DNA of 64,000 nucleotides from Cephalotus follicularis. Taxonomy: Eukaryota; Streptophyta; Magnoliopsida; Oxalidales; Cephalotaceae. Each line of letters begins with the position of its first letter. Within the stretch, counting starts at the first letter, position 1. Positions 33,615 through 44,371 of this stretch are shown here, piece after piece. Made by a program: the position numbers and the translations under genes. The notes under the pieces were generated by a model that made no database searches, had not been told where the DNA came from, and worked only from the letters and a program-made list of their open reading frames with translations. The stretch spans positions 1 to 64,000 of the forward strand of contig BDDD01001966.1 in assembly GCA_001972305.1 (NCBI GenBank), written 5' to 3'.

Positions 33615-33735
33615 AGGACAGTCGACATCTCTCAAGGACAGTCGGCTGTTCTGGTTGAGTAGTCGACTGCCATGAAGAACAGTCGACTGGATAGGGTTAA
33701 GCAGTCGACTGCAATGAAGAATAGTCGACTGCTTC
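33615..33735. repeat. TCGA-palindrome array, S3 distal group
   Basis: Six units from ACAGTCGACAT to ATAGTCGACTGC spaced about 20-21 bp, including AGTCGGCTG variants. It corresponds in position and arm type to the array at 49785-49900 in R4. Confidence 0.8.
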
Positions 33736-34794
33736 TGCCCAGAAATGCAGGCAGTAGCAGTTTGTATACATTTTAATATCTATTGCAATCCAATCAATGC
33801 ATGCAATCAAGCAAAAAATAAACATACATGATATGCATAATATATCTTCCATAAACATGTCATTACCCCTACCTCAATAACTTATCCCAAGATCAATTGG
33901 AATGATCTTTCTCTTTGTGTTTGCAAGCTTTTCACCAATCACTTCTTTAATTTCAGCATAATATAATCTATATCATGCATGCATGTGGTTCAGTCATCTA
34001 ATCAGTAGGTTAACTAATCTATCCAGACGCAATTACTACTACACAGCAGCTTATCACAAGTTCCATTAAGTCTTAAACTCCCATATTTACAATTTCCTTT
34101 TGAACTCCTTGTCAAATATCATTCAATTTCGGATTCCTTGATCTTAATGTGTTGACAGAAGATATATATATCCTTAAGAGAATCAATAAGCATATGTCAT
34201 GACAACTAACAACATCTATAATCCAATTGGAGGTTATAATCTCCACTTTCTTGAACCATATGCTACTTTCCATTTCAATTCCATTCTAGAAACTGTTAAT
34301 CCTTTACCATGTTAACAGAAGATAACTAACCTTCCTAGTTACATCATTAATAGCACTACTTAAGCAGGGAGCTCGAATTGGAACTTACCAGGAGAAGTCC
34401 AAAGCTTCCAAGTCCCCTTTTGCACTGTAAGCTTTCAATTCCCACTTTGAGCTCTAATCCATCAACATGCAAGCTCCAATGATTTTCTAGTCACTCTCCT
34501 CTATCTCCAGTGTTTTTCTAACACACTCACACAACTCTAACAGCTGATATAAAGCTTTGAATTCGCCAGGTCCATTACTCACTCTTCTCTTATTTCCTTC
34601 TCTCTCTCACATGCATCCCTCTTTCTCACCTTTCTCTCTTCACTTTTCAGTTTGCATGTTGTAGGTGGAATAGAAGGCATGCAAGTACTCTATTTTGCAT
34701 GCTCGGGCAGCTACTGTCACGTATGACACCTGCCCTCCATGCAATGCTCTTTGGTTCAGTCTAACAGGCATGCACAGACACCTGTTCTGTATCA

Positions 34795-34885
34795 ATCCAG
34801 TTGACTGTCTTCAACAGGCAATCGACTGTCCACCCTCGCCTCAGACAGTCGACTGTTCCCCTGTGACAGTCGGCTGTCGATGGCT
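34795..34885. repeat. TCGA-palindrome array, S3 proximal group
   Basis: AGTTGACTGTC, CAATCGACTGTC, ACAGTCGACTGTT and ACAGTCGGCTGTC near the LTR start, corresponding to 48612-48750 in R4 but with fewer units. Confidence 0.75.
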
Positions 34886-35046
34886 ATTTCAGGGTTTCAT
34901 AAGTTTGATACTTCACCAATTGTACACCCATTCTTCCTAAGCAATTACCAATCACAATTTATAATAATTGGACATTAAATTCAAATGAGTGCAAATTTTA
35001 TTAATCAATTTTACAATGTACACGAATTGAATTTGCGGTTATTGCA

Positions 35047-36678
35047 TAAAGAAAGCGTCGACGCCTTATATGAACAATTGCAGAAATGTGATATTGCTTG
35101 CGGGTTGCATGTAATGATCACTTATGGATTGTATGAATTGTTGGTAGATTGATGAACTAGTTACATATATTGATAACCTGATGTGCGTACTACACCTGTA
35201 AGGAACGTTTCTGGAATTTCATGTAACTTTGGGGGTTGGATTTCCCCCTGGAATCGATACTGTTGAAGTGGTATCTTCTGATACCACAAAAGCGTTGAGG
35301 CCTTCGGGAAAGCGTCGATGCCTTTGGTTTTGCTGCGTCTAGGATTTAATGCACGAACGTTGACTCTTAGAGGACATAAGCGGCAACGCCCAGCAGATAA
35401 GCGTCGACGCTTATGCCCCTGGTTTGGATAGTTTGACTCGAATTGGACCCGTTAACTTCGAAACAACTCTAGATACGACTTTAGGCACGTTGAGCATATG
35501 ATTTCATTGCACTTGCATTGCAGTGAGTCTGGATTGTGGATTGTTGATTGAATTGGATTGTTACATGCTTTAAAAATGAATGATCATTTTTAGGGAGATG
35601 CACAAATGATTTATTGCAAATCATTATTTTGTATAAATTGCTATGTTCAAACCGAAATGCAATTTTGAAAATGGATTGAAGCATTTTTTGAATAAACATG
35701 CAGTTTAAAAAGGATTGTTACATATTTTGACAAATATATTGTTACAAGTATTTTATAATGCATAATTTACTTGGAAAATGGATTGTTATATATTTCGATA
35801 AATATATATGTTTTCAAGTATTTATTTTCATAAATGGCTTGAATTGGATTGTGCTGTTAGTCGCGTGGTGGTGGCTGGCTAATGGCGGGTTTCTCTCTAG
35901 GTGCTAGGAGTTGGCTAGAGTTACCCATGGTGGATTGGTTACTTAGCTGCGCGCTAGTATCATTGGCTTCTGTCCTGCTCCGTGTATTCTGGGAGTCAGG
36001 ACAGGAGTGAGGAGTACAGCATTTGGGCCAGGAGATGGCGATGTCTTCGTTGCTTTGTCTGCATATTGGATTGTTGGATTGTAGCCAATTGGCATGTTTG
36101 CTCTATTGGCAATTATACATGTATATACACACACATATATATGTATTATTATCGGATATTATGTATTGCATCCACGATTGCATACATTACTTGACATGCA
36201 TTGTCTTTGATACCAGTTTGCACTTATAACTTTACTACTTAGCTGAGTAAGGACAAAGGCTAACCCCCTACTATTTCAGATTGATGCAACTGGTTTTATG
36301 GTTGAGCGCACTTGGGCTTGAAGAGAAGGCTGGGATGTCCTCTCTTATGTTTTGTAATTGGATAATGAACAATGTTTTATTTATGTTTGGGATTATTGTA
36401 CTCATGATAATATGCTTATCATGTTTGATGGATATTTGGTTTTGTATTATTACTCATGCTCCGTTTGAGGGCAATTGAGGATGATGTTGAGTATTGTTGT
36501 GGAACAATTTAGTATTATGTAGTATGGGATGCGTGATACACGTTTAATTCAGCTTATTTATATGATGCTTCTGCAAGTTTTTAATTATTCGTGAAATTGC
36601 ATAAGCTGGATAATATTATTATGTTGATTGTCATATTGTTACCACTTAAATGTGGTATATCGGAAACGGGCTGTGACA
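35047..36678 (+). repeat. R1 3' LTR, 3' portion
   Basis: 1632 bp closely similar to 1588-3234, ending in GGGCTGTGACA. Its 5' part is replaced by inverted LTR S3. It holds intact GCGTCGACGC units at 35057 and 35401 where the other LTR has changed ones. Short reading frames at 35943-36478 are parallel to those at 2386-2806 in the other LTR and are not genes. Confidence 0.88.
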
Positions 36679-36827
36679 AGAATATTTTATTTGCTCGACA
36701 TATGTCACTTCTTTAGAGGTGAGTGCAAGCATCATCATAATAACGTGTTCCAATCAAAGGGTTGATTGTTGTACATGTAAACACTTTGGGTATTTATTGA
36801 GAGAGAACAAGTTTGGGGCGGCAAGGC
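36679..36827. other. Unclassified spacer left of R5
   Basis: 149 bp between the R1 LTR end and R5. With 47893-48224 it forms the pre-insertion locus of R5. No coding sequence or recognisable repeat is visible. Confidence 0.5.
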
Positions 36828-37214
36828 TGTAACACCTCCGATTCGGAACCGGGATCACTCCCGATTCGGGATCGGTGTGTCACACAAAACTGAACTAAAA
36901 ACATATCAAATATCTTAATCTTAATCATCATCCAAACGTGGTGGTTCTAAAAATCTGAAACATGTATAATCATGGAACATAAACTGAATCTGAAACATAA
37001 TCTGAAAACTTTGTCATAAACCAAAATCACAATACTGTTTAGATAACTGGCCTCTACACGACCATAACAATACTAAGAACATAACCGGATCAAACTCCTA
37101 GATGATTCCTCTGACATAGGGTAACTCTCTCATCACACTTGCCCATGCTGTCCCTGAAAACCTGCCGCATGGAAAACAAAAAAAAAGGCGGCTGAGCAAA
37201 CCACAGTACGGATA

Positions 37215-37560
37215 TAGAATCATAAAACTGTTTACGAACAGTTTATGAAACAAATCAGTTACGAAACAACATAATTACGAATCAAAACAGATACGAATCA
37301 AAACAGAACGGTTTACGAACAAAACAGTACGAAACATAACTGTATCCGAAACAAAGCAGTTTACCAAAACAAAACGGTATCCGAAACAAAACAATATCAT
37401 GCTCAATACAGTATCTGAAACAAACACTATACGATACAAAACATTTTACGAAACGAAACACTTTACAAAACAGGAAAGAACAGTTTACGGAACAAAAGAA
37501 AATAGTTTCTGAACAGTACGAAACAACATATTACGGAACAAACAAAACAGTAAACGATGA
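37215..37560. repeat. AAACAGTTTACGAAAC short tandem repeats
   Basis: About 18-20 degenerate units such as CAGTTTACGAAACAAAACAG in tandem, nearly all built from A, C, G-A and T-T-T blocks. The same array lies at 44765-45115 in the other R5 LTR. Confidence 0.8.
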
Positions 37561-38052
37561 ATGATAACTTAAAAGCAGTAAATTTCAAAGTTAAGTCCAA
37601 ACAGAAATCTTAAGCAATATATCAGTTTAAACATTCTTTGAAGTCACATATGAACTTTCATAAAAACTAAATCCATAACTTTCAAAACATACACGAAACC
37701 TTTCAAAACATAAGTTCCATAACTGAGCACCAAAACCCATAACATATCAGAAACACATGGTAGCAAAGGAGTAGCTAATTCCACATTGCCAAATAGAATT
37801 GCAGTGTACGACACTACACATACAATTCCCATATCATAACATATCCCAAAACATATAACTAGGATCGATCCATACGCCTCTATCACAAATCCTATCCTAG
37901 GATATCCCAGAGAGACGCCGTAAACTAATCACACCGTTACGGAAAGTGTCATGCCCCGTGCCAGGCCCACAGCATGCTTATGGTACCCCCATAGGTGGTT
38001 ATAAAAGCTCAGTATTTCACCATTTCAAAAACTTTAATTTCATCAAATGAAT

Positions 38053-41000
38053 TAAAACACATAGAATGGTTTCCCGAAACATAATCATAAATCGTTCTCA
38101 AACGATATAGTTTCACATAACGTATACTTTCATAATCCAAGGCAACTCTTTTATTTTCACAATAAAGAGACATATCACAGCTGAATTTATAGAGGCAGAA
38201 ATATTCGTTTTCGCAAAATATCAAACTGACTTCATTTGAGGCATGCAAAATACGCTTAGTTCATAAAGCCAAATAAAACATATCATAAAACTGAATTCAT
38301 TTCAAATAATTCAGATGTCCCAAAACTGATTTTAATTCGCTAAAATCGAAGAGAGTAGAAAAGAGCAGAATATCCGTACATCTCATTAAAACAAAACAGA
38401 TTCAATTCAGATAAAACCGAATGATAACCAAAACGAAGAATCCGTATTTTATTCGCAAAATAAAACTGAATTTACACTCTAATAAAATCGATAATAGTTT
38501 ATCAAGAAACGAAGACACGTACTTCATTTACTAAACAAAACCGAATTTATCTCAACAATACCGAAGGAGATATCAAGGAACGAAATATCCGTACTAAAAA
38601 AACATAACCGGCTTTATTTCAATAAAACCGACAGAGAAATCCAAAGTAAAGAGAATCGGTACAATAACGAAAGATAAAGCTAATATTTATTCTTTAATAA
38701 ACCAGTAGGAGGGGATCAAAGAAAGAGTTATCCGTACTTCCAAAACGGAAATTAAATTTATTAAAACCCTAACAGAAGATGATAATCCAAGACGAACAAA
38801 TCCATACTTTATTAACATATTCCAAGTTCATTTCAATAAAACTGGTAGATAAACCAAGGAAAGGGAATCTATACCGAATACAGAATCTGAAATTATTTCA
38901 AATAAAATCTGAAGGACATCCGTACTTTAATCATAAAGGTGAAACGGGACAGTTTCAATAAAATCAGATAGCCAAAGAGCAAAAAATCTGTACCACATTC
39001 ACAAAAGTAAAACTGAATTTATTCTAATAAAATCAGGGGAAGATAGACAAAGAACGAAAGCATCCGTACCTCATGCGATCACCAAAACAACCTCAAGAAT
39101 ATATATCGAGACTTCTCTAGACCGCTCGTCGGTTGTTGCAAACATCTATCAGAAATAAGATCGTTCTCATAAGGACTTGAAATAAAATCAGACCTCGACT
39201 CATGGGTCATTGAACACTAATCATGACCATATAACATAATAATAGGTTTAATACGTCCAATTCGCAGAAGTCTCATCTGAACATTTTTTCGAATTCACTA
39301 AGGTAAGTCCAATTTGTCCAATTTGTCCAATTTCGAATCATAATACTAGTTCAGCTCATAATATCGTAAAACGGTTATAGAAATACACAATTGAACCGAA
39401 AACAGAATTTAACGGAGTAGGCTTCAGAGTTTACCGAAAGCAGTCGGAACGGAGCACAGAGCCATAATCACATCGTGGAAATAGAGCGGATCACACGTAT
39501 GTGGAGAACGGAGTCAGAAACTGTCCAAAAAAATTGTCGCCGGAGACTGTCGTGCGTGGGCTCACGCGTCGCCGCTGGCCGGCGCGTATCTATCACGCGT
39601 CGCCGGTCAGACGCTGAAAAGGGCCGATCTGGAGCATTTGAGGCCGGGGATCACATATCCAGGGCGCGTTTGCCATGAAGCCACCGCATTTGGCCGGAAC
39701 GAAAGCTTTTGACCTCGGTTGACTTTGCACTGCTTTTCCGGCGTCGCCAAGGGTCGGGGCCAGTCGGGTTCGCTTCATCTCGATGACAGGATGCAAAATA
39801 TGACCTTGGCTGGTCATGCCGATAATCGGAGAGGGAGAATCGACGCCAAACAGATGCGGGAGAGAAGACGTCTCGCACGCTGAAGGAGACGTTGTCCGGC
39901 GCAGGGGTTGGGTCCGGTGGACTCAGGAGATCATGGGGGTTAGACCGGTGCCTTCGCCGGCGCCATATCGGCACTGACACCGGTGACAGCGGCTGAGTGG
40001 GGAGAGAGAACGGGAGAGACGGTGGGAGAGAGAGAGAGAGAGAGAGTGGGAGAGAAGAGAAAGTTAATGTAAAATAGGGTTTCTTTTATTTTTAAATGCT
40101 GAAAAGGTTTTTAACAAGTAAATAAAAAGCCAAAATATTTTTATTTATTCATAGACTTAATATCAAAACCCACTAGGCTAAGGCCACAACCCGCTTAGCC
40201 TAGCCAAAAGCAAAACAAACCGAAAAATGGGCTAAAACACATAGAAAGGTTTCCCAAAACAAAATCATAAATCGTTCTCAAACGATATAGTTTCACATAA
40301 CGTATACTTTCATAATCCAAGGCAACTCTTTTATTTTCACAATAAAGAGACATATAACAGCTGAATTTATAAAGCCATAAATATTCGTTTTCGCAAAATA
40401 TCAAACTGACTTCATTTGAGGTATGCAAAATATACTTAGTTCATAAAGCCAAATAAAACATATCATAAAACTGAATTCATTTCAAATAATTCAGATGTCC
40501 CAAAACTGATTTTAATTCGCTAAAATCGAAGAGAGTAGCAAAGAGCAGAATATTCGTACATCTCATTAAAACAAAACAGATTTAATTCAGATAAAACCGA
40601 ATGATAACCAAAACGAAGAATCCGTATTTTATTCGCAAAATAAAACTGAATTTATACTTTAATAAAATCGATAAGATTGTAACAAGAAACGAAGACACGT
40701 ACTTCATTTACTAAACAAAACCGAATTTATCTCAACAATACCGAAGGAGATATCAAGGAACAAAACATCCGTACTAAAAAAACATAACCGACTTTATTTC
40801 AATAAAACCGACAGAGAAATCCAGAGCAAAGAGAATCGGTACAATAACGAAAGATAAAGCTGATATTTATTCGTTAATAAACCAGTAGGAGGGGATCAAA
40901 GAAAGAGTTATCCGTACTTCCAAAACGGAAACTAAATTTATTAAAACCCAAACAGAAGATGATAATCCAAGATGAAGAAACCCGTACTTTATTAACATAT

Positions 41001-42433
41001 TCCAAGTTCATTTCAATAAAACTGGTAGATAAACCAGGGAAAGGGAATCCATGCCGAATACAGAATCTGAAATTATTTCGAATAAAATCAGAAGGATAGC
41101 CATAAAAGAAGGACATCCGTACTTTAATCATAAAGGTGAAACGGGATAGTTTCAATAAAATCAGATAGCCAAAGAGCAAAAAATCCATACCACATTCACA
41201 AAAGTACAACTGAATTTATTCTAATAAAATTAGGGGAAGATAGCCAAAGAACGAAAGCATCCGTACCTCATGCGATCACCAAAACAACCTCAAGAATATT
41301 TATCGAGACTTATCTAGACCGCTCATCGGTTGTTGCAAACATCTATCAGAAATAAAATCGTTATCATAAGGACTTGAAATAAAATCAGACCTCGACTCAT
41401 GGGTCATTGTACACTAATCATGACCATATAACATGATAATAGGTTTAATACGTCCAATTCGCAGAAGTCTCATCTAACATATTTTCAAATTCACTAAGGT
41501 AAGTCCAATTTGTCAAATTCATCCAATTTCGAATCGTAATACTAGTTCAGCTCATAATATCGTAAAACGATTACAGAAATACATAATTGAATTGAAAACA
41601 GAATTTAACGGAGTAGGGTTCAGAGTTTACCGAAAGCAGTCGGAACGGAGCACAGAGCCATAATCACATCGCGGAAATAGAGCGGATCACACGTATGTGG
41701 AGAATGGAGTCGGAAACTGTCCAAAAAAAGTGTCGCCGGAGACTGCCGCGCGTGGGCTCACGCGTCGCCGCTGGCCGGCGCGTGTCTGTCACGTGTCACC
41801 GGTCAGACGCTGAAAAGGGCTGATCTGGAGCATTTGAGGCCGGGGATCACATATCCATGGCGCGTTTCCCATGAAGCCGCCGCATTTGGCCGGAATGAAC
41901 GCTTTTGACCTCGTTTGACTTTGCGCCGATCTGCTTTTCCGGCGTCGCCAATGGTCGGGGCCGGTCGGGTTCGCGTCATCTCGATGCCAGGATGCCGAAT
42001 ATGACCTTGGCTTGTCGTGCCGATCACCAGAGAGGGAGAATCGACGCCAAACAGATGCGGAAGAGAAGACGTCTCGCACGCCGAAGGAGATGTTGTCCGG
42101 CGCAGGGGTTGGGTCCGGTGGACTCAGGAGATCATGGGGGTTAGACCGGTGCCTTCGTCGGCGCCATATCGGCACTGACACCGGTGACAGCGGCTAAGTG
42201 GGGAGAGAGAACGGGAGAGACGGCGGGAGAGAGAGAGAGAGAGAGAGTGGGAGAGAAGAGAAAGTTAATGTAAAATAGGGTTTCTTTTATTTTTAAATGC
42301 TGAAAAGGTTTTTAACAAGTAAATAAAAAGCCAAAATATTTTTATTTATTCATAGACTTAATATCAAAACCCACTAGGCTAAGGCCACAACCCGCTTAGC
42401 CTAGCCAAAAGCAAAACAAACCGAAAAATGGGC
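38053..42433. repeat. 2.18-kb tandem duplication in R5 3' LTR
   Basis: 38053-40232 and 40233-42433 are head-to-tail copies, joined at AATGGGC|TAAAACACATAG. The second copy starts AAAGGTTTCCCAAAAC like the other LTR (45612), while the first reads AATGGTTTCCCGAAAC. The first copy also lacks about 19 bp near 38912. The extra copy therefore came from exchange with an LTR like the other one. Confidence 0.9.
38370..39070. repeat. About 70-bp degenerate repeats with ATCCGTACTT
   Basis: About eleven units with AATAAAACCGA at one side and CAAAGAACGAA..ATCCGTACTT at the other. ATCCGTA-type cores fall near 38382, 38448, 38519, 38590, 38658, 38737, 38805, 38872, 38920, 38987 and 39064. The same array is at 40540-41270 and 45910-46640. 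A shorter form is in R2 LTRs (10320-10460). Confidence 0.75.
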
Positions 42434-43744
42434 AGTCCACAAACCGAAAAAAAATCGACAGCCCAAACGAAACAGATCTAAAAGGTCCAAAAATTCTATA
42501 CGGAAAAACGGGATATTACATTTCCACCGCCCTTAAAAAAAGATTTCGTCCCGAAATCTAAAACCCCTACTAACCTAAAACAAGCAGATTGTCCAGACAG
42601 GACGCGCCATATCATATCAACGGAAACCTCAAACCATATGTAAAAACAGTATGGATAACCATTACAAACCATACTCTTAGGATTTCCCGAAAATCGAGCA
42701 TGGTGTATTCGTTTATCGGACTCCATGCCACCTGATAAACCACAGTTTATATGTTTGGAGATCAACTCTCATATCTCATCACAATCTATATGCTGGGGTT
42801 CAACCCGTACCAGACTACATCACAACTAAATCAAATATACAATTTGCACGCGAAAGACAATCCTTTCAATATTCTCAAAGATGGCTTAATCATATCCAAT
42901 AATATCATAAGCATCCAAAAGATAATCATGTCAATGGCATAATCAATTGAGTACATTCTAACTCTTATAATCTCCAGAAATTTGGGCATGTAGTATTCGT
43001 TTATCGGACTTATGCCCCCTGTAAAGAAAACACAATTTATATCCACACTCCCGAAGGAGAAACAATCAGTTATAAATAGGCTAAGCCCTCAGTAAACAAC
43101 AATTTAAGTCCGGATAATCATTCCAATCTCTCAAGCATGAACTCACACATATCCAATACATCAACACACATATCATAAGCACTGCCACATGTCGGCAGGT
43201 CGATAACTGAATAAACATATCTCTTAAGTTACCTCTTATACATAACAAGTCTCATAAATCTATAAAGTTTAGTTTATAAACAAAAGGCACTCTTCACAAA
43301 TCATATAAACAAATCCATATCCATTATCATAAGTAATGAATATGTGCAGAGGTGTAGCAGATATATATAATATTGATCATGTGAGATGTATATATAGCAT
43401 AAAAAGATGTGAACCATGTCATATCATATCCATATAAGCCATAACACAATCTATCATCAGTAACTCCACCATATGTCATCATCCAAAGCCTTTTATCCAT
43501 ATCAATCCATGACCATGCTATATCTATTACATTTCACATCTGTTTGCGGTCCATATCCATTTACAATCCATATCCGTTTATGATTCATAGTCATTTAGCA
43601 CTCCACTAGGAATCTAGAAGTAAACTCCATATGTAGTTGAAATTGAGGGGCTGACTAAATACATATACTGTCCCATACCAGCATATATAAGTAGTTAGCT
43701 GTCACATCAGTTCATTCACAAACTATTTTGATCATCCATGCAAT

Positions 43745-43925
43745 GCGCATCCATTCAATAACAGTCCATCCGATCACTAACCGTTCAATAACGACCCATT
43801 CGATCACTGTCTGATCAGTAACGATCCATTCGATCACTGTTCGTTCGATAACGGGTCACACGATCACTATTCGTTTAACAATGGTCCTTACGATCACGAT
43901 CTGTTCAATAACAGTCCTTAACGAT
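43745..43925. repeat. CGATCACT/TTCAATAACG repeats in R5 interior
   Basis: About six tandem units of roughly 30 bp, each with CGATCACT followed by GTTCAATAACG-type sequence and a CC..T linker. Degenerate. Function is unknown. Confidence 0.75.
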
Positions 43926-44104
43926 ACGATGCGATCGATTACGATACACTAGCCATCCATACACTATCCATTCACAATGACCATTCATATTCTATCTTGA
44001 TCAACCATTATTCAATACGAAAGCTATTCAGACAACACTTATGCTTTTCGGTCCATTCGATCGATCGCTTAGCATTACGGCTCATTCGGTCGGTCTTTTA
44101 ATCG

Positions 44105-44197
44105 CTATACAGTTGGCTCATACCGTGCATCCTCTTGTGAAACAGCTGACTCAGCTTCCGGATTAACATTCCTTAGTCGTCCAACTCTATGTGCCAT
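44105..44197 (-). pseudogene. R5 gag-start remnant, 30 codons
   Basis: The minus-strand ATG at 44197 gives MAHRVGRLRNVNPEAE and ends at a TAG (44105-44107). Its position about 160 bp after the primer site and the MA-R opening correspond to R2 Gag (MARTRNTPQ). It is most likely the remnant of a lost gag, or a leader peptide. No conserved domain. Confidence 0.55.
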
Positions 44198-44355
44198 CAA
44201 AGAAACAAAACCGAAATGGAGTAAAACAAAGAGAGATAGAAAACTGGAATACAAAGGACATATCGAAACGACTCTTAAGGAATATCCCTAACCCAAATGT
44301 CTACCCATCTCACAGGTCAAACCTAGATAGACCTTCTACGGAAAGAAAAACCAAT

Positions 44356-44367
44356 TCTCTGATACCA
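44356..44367 (-). other. R5 primer-binding site
   Basis: TGGTATCAGAGA on the minus strand, 4 bp from the 5' LTR (44372), the same as in R2. It uses initiator Met-tRNA. Confidence 0.9.
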
Positions 44368-44371
44368 CAAC

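Larger units (their letters stand above)
32491..35046 (-). repeat. Inverted LTR S3, truncated at its 3' end
   Basis: On the minus strand this begins TGCAATAACCGCAAATTC, as in the R4 LTRs, and stays collinear with them. It includes GCCAAGTGAGGACAACGGCT (32625-32655) and CGGTTCATACCCCGTT near 32500. The GTGTGACA end is missing. At the left it meets C1 and at the right R1 LTR sequence at a shared GCATAAAG. Palindromes of the CAGTCGACTG type lie at 33615-33735 and 34795-34885. A minus-strand TATA-like CTTTATATC lies at 34546-34554. No genes. Confidence 0.8.
36828..42520 (-). repeat. R5 3' LTR with internal duplication
   Basis: 5693 bp, starting TGTAACACCTCCGATTCGG and ending GGGATATTACA. Compared with the other LTR (3516 bp) it has an extra 2180 bp because 38053-40232 is repeated at 40233-42433. 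A repeat of AAACAGTTTACG-type units lies at 37215-37560. Degenerate units of about 70 bp lie at 38370-39070 and again at 40540-41270. The GA-rich runs at 40029-40051 and 42226-42249 belong to the two copies. No genes; the 109-130-codon minus-strand frames in both copies are not recognised. Confidence 0.9.
42521..44371 (-). other. R5 internal region without retroviral genes
   Basis: Between the LTRs. The polypurine tract (minus strand AAGGGCGGTGGAAA) is at 42521-42534. Two similar segments with TATTCGTTTATCGGACT lie at about 42700-42760 and 42990-43040. CGATCACT repeats lie at 43745-43925. The minus strand has a leader and a 30-codon frame near 44105-44197. I see no RT, integrase or protease motifs in any frame. 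Confidence 0.8.

Noticed and set aside
39651..42181. Minus-strand frames of 109 and 130 codons (MSVPIWRRRRHRSNP) seen in both copies of the R5 duplication
   Set aside because: Conservation follows from the duplication. The third copy at 47171-47644 does not keep the frame, and the protein shows no known domain.
42496..42765. Minus-strand 89-codon frame in the R5 interior as a possible gene
   Set aside because: It runs across the LTR boundary and polypurine tract, and shows no similarity to retroviral or host proteins.
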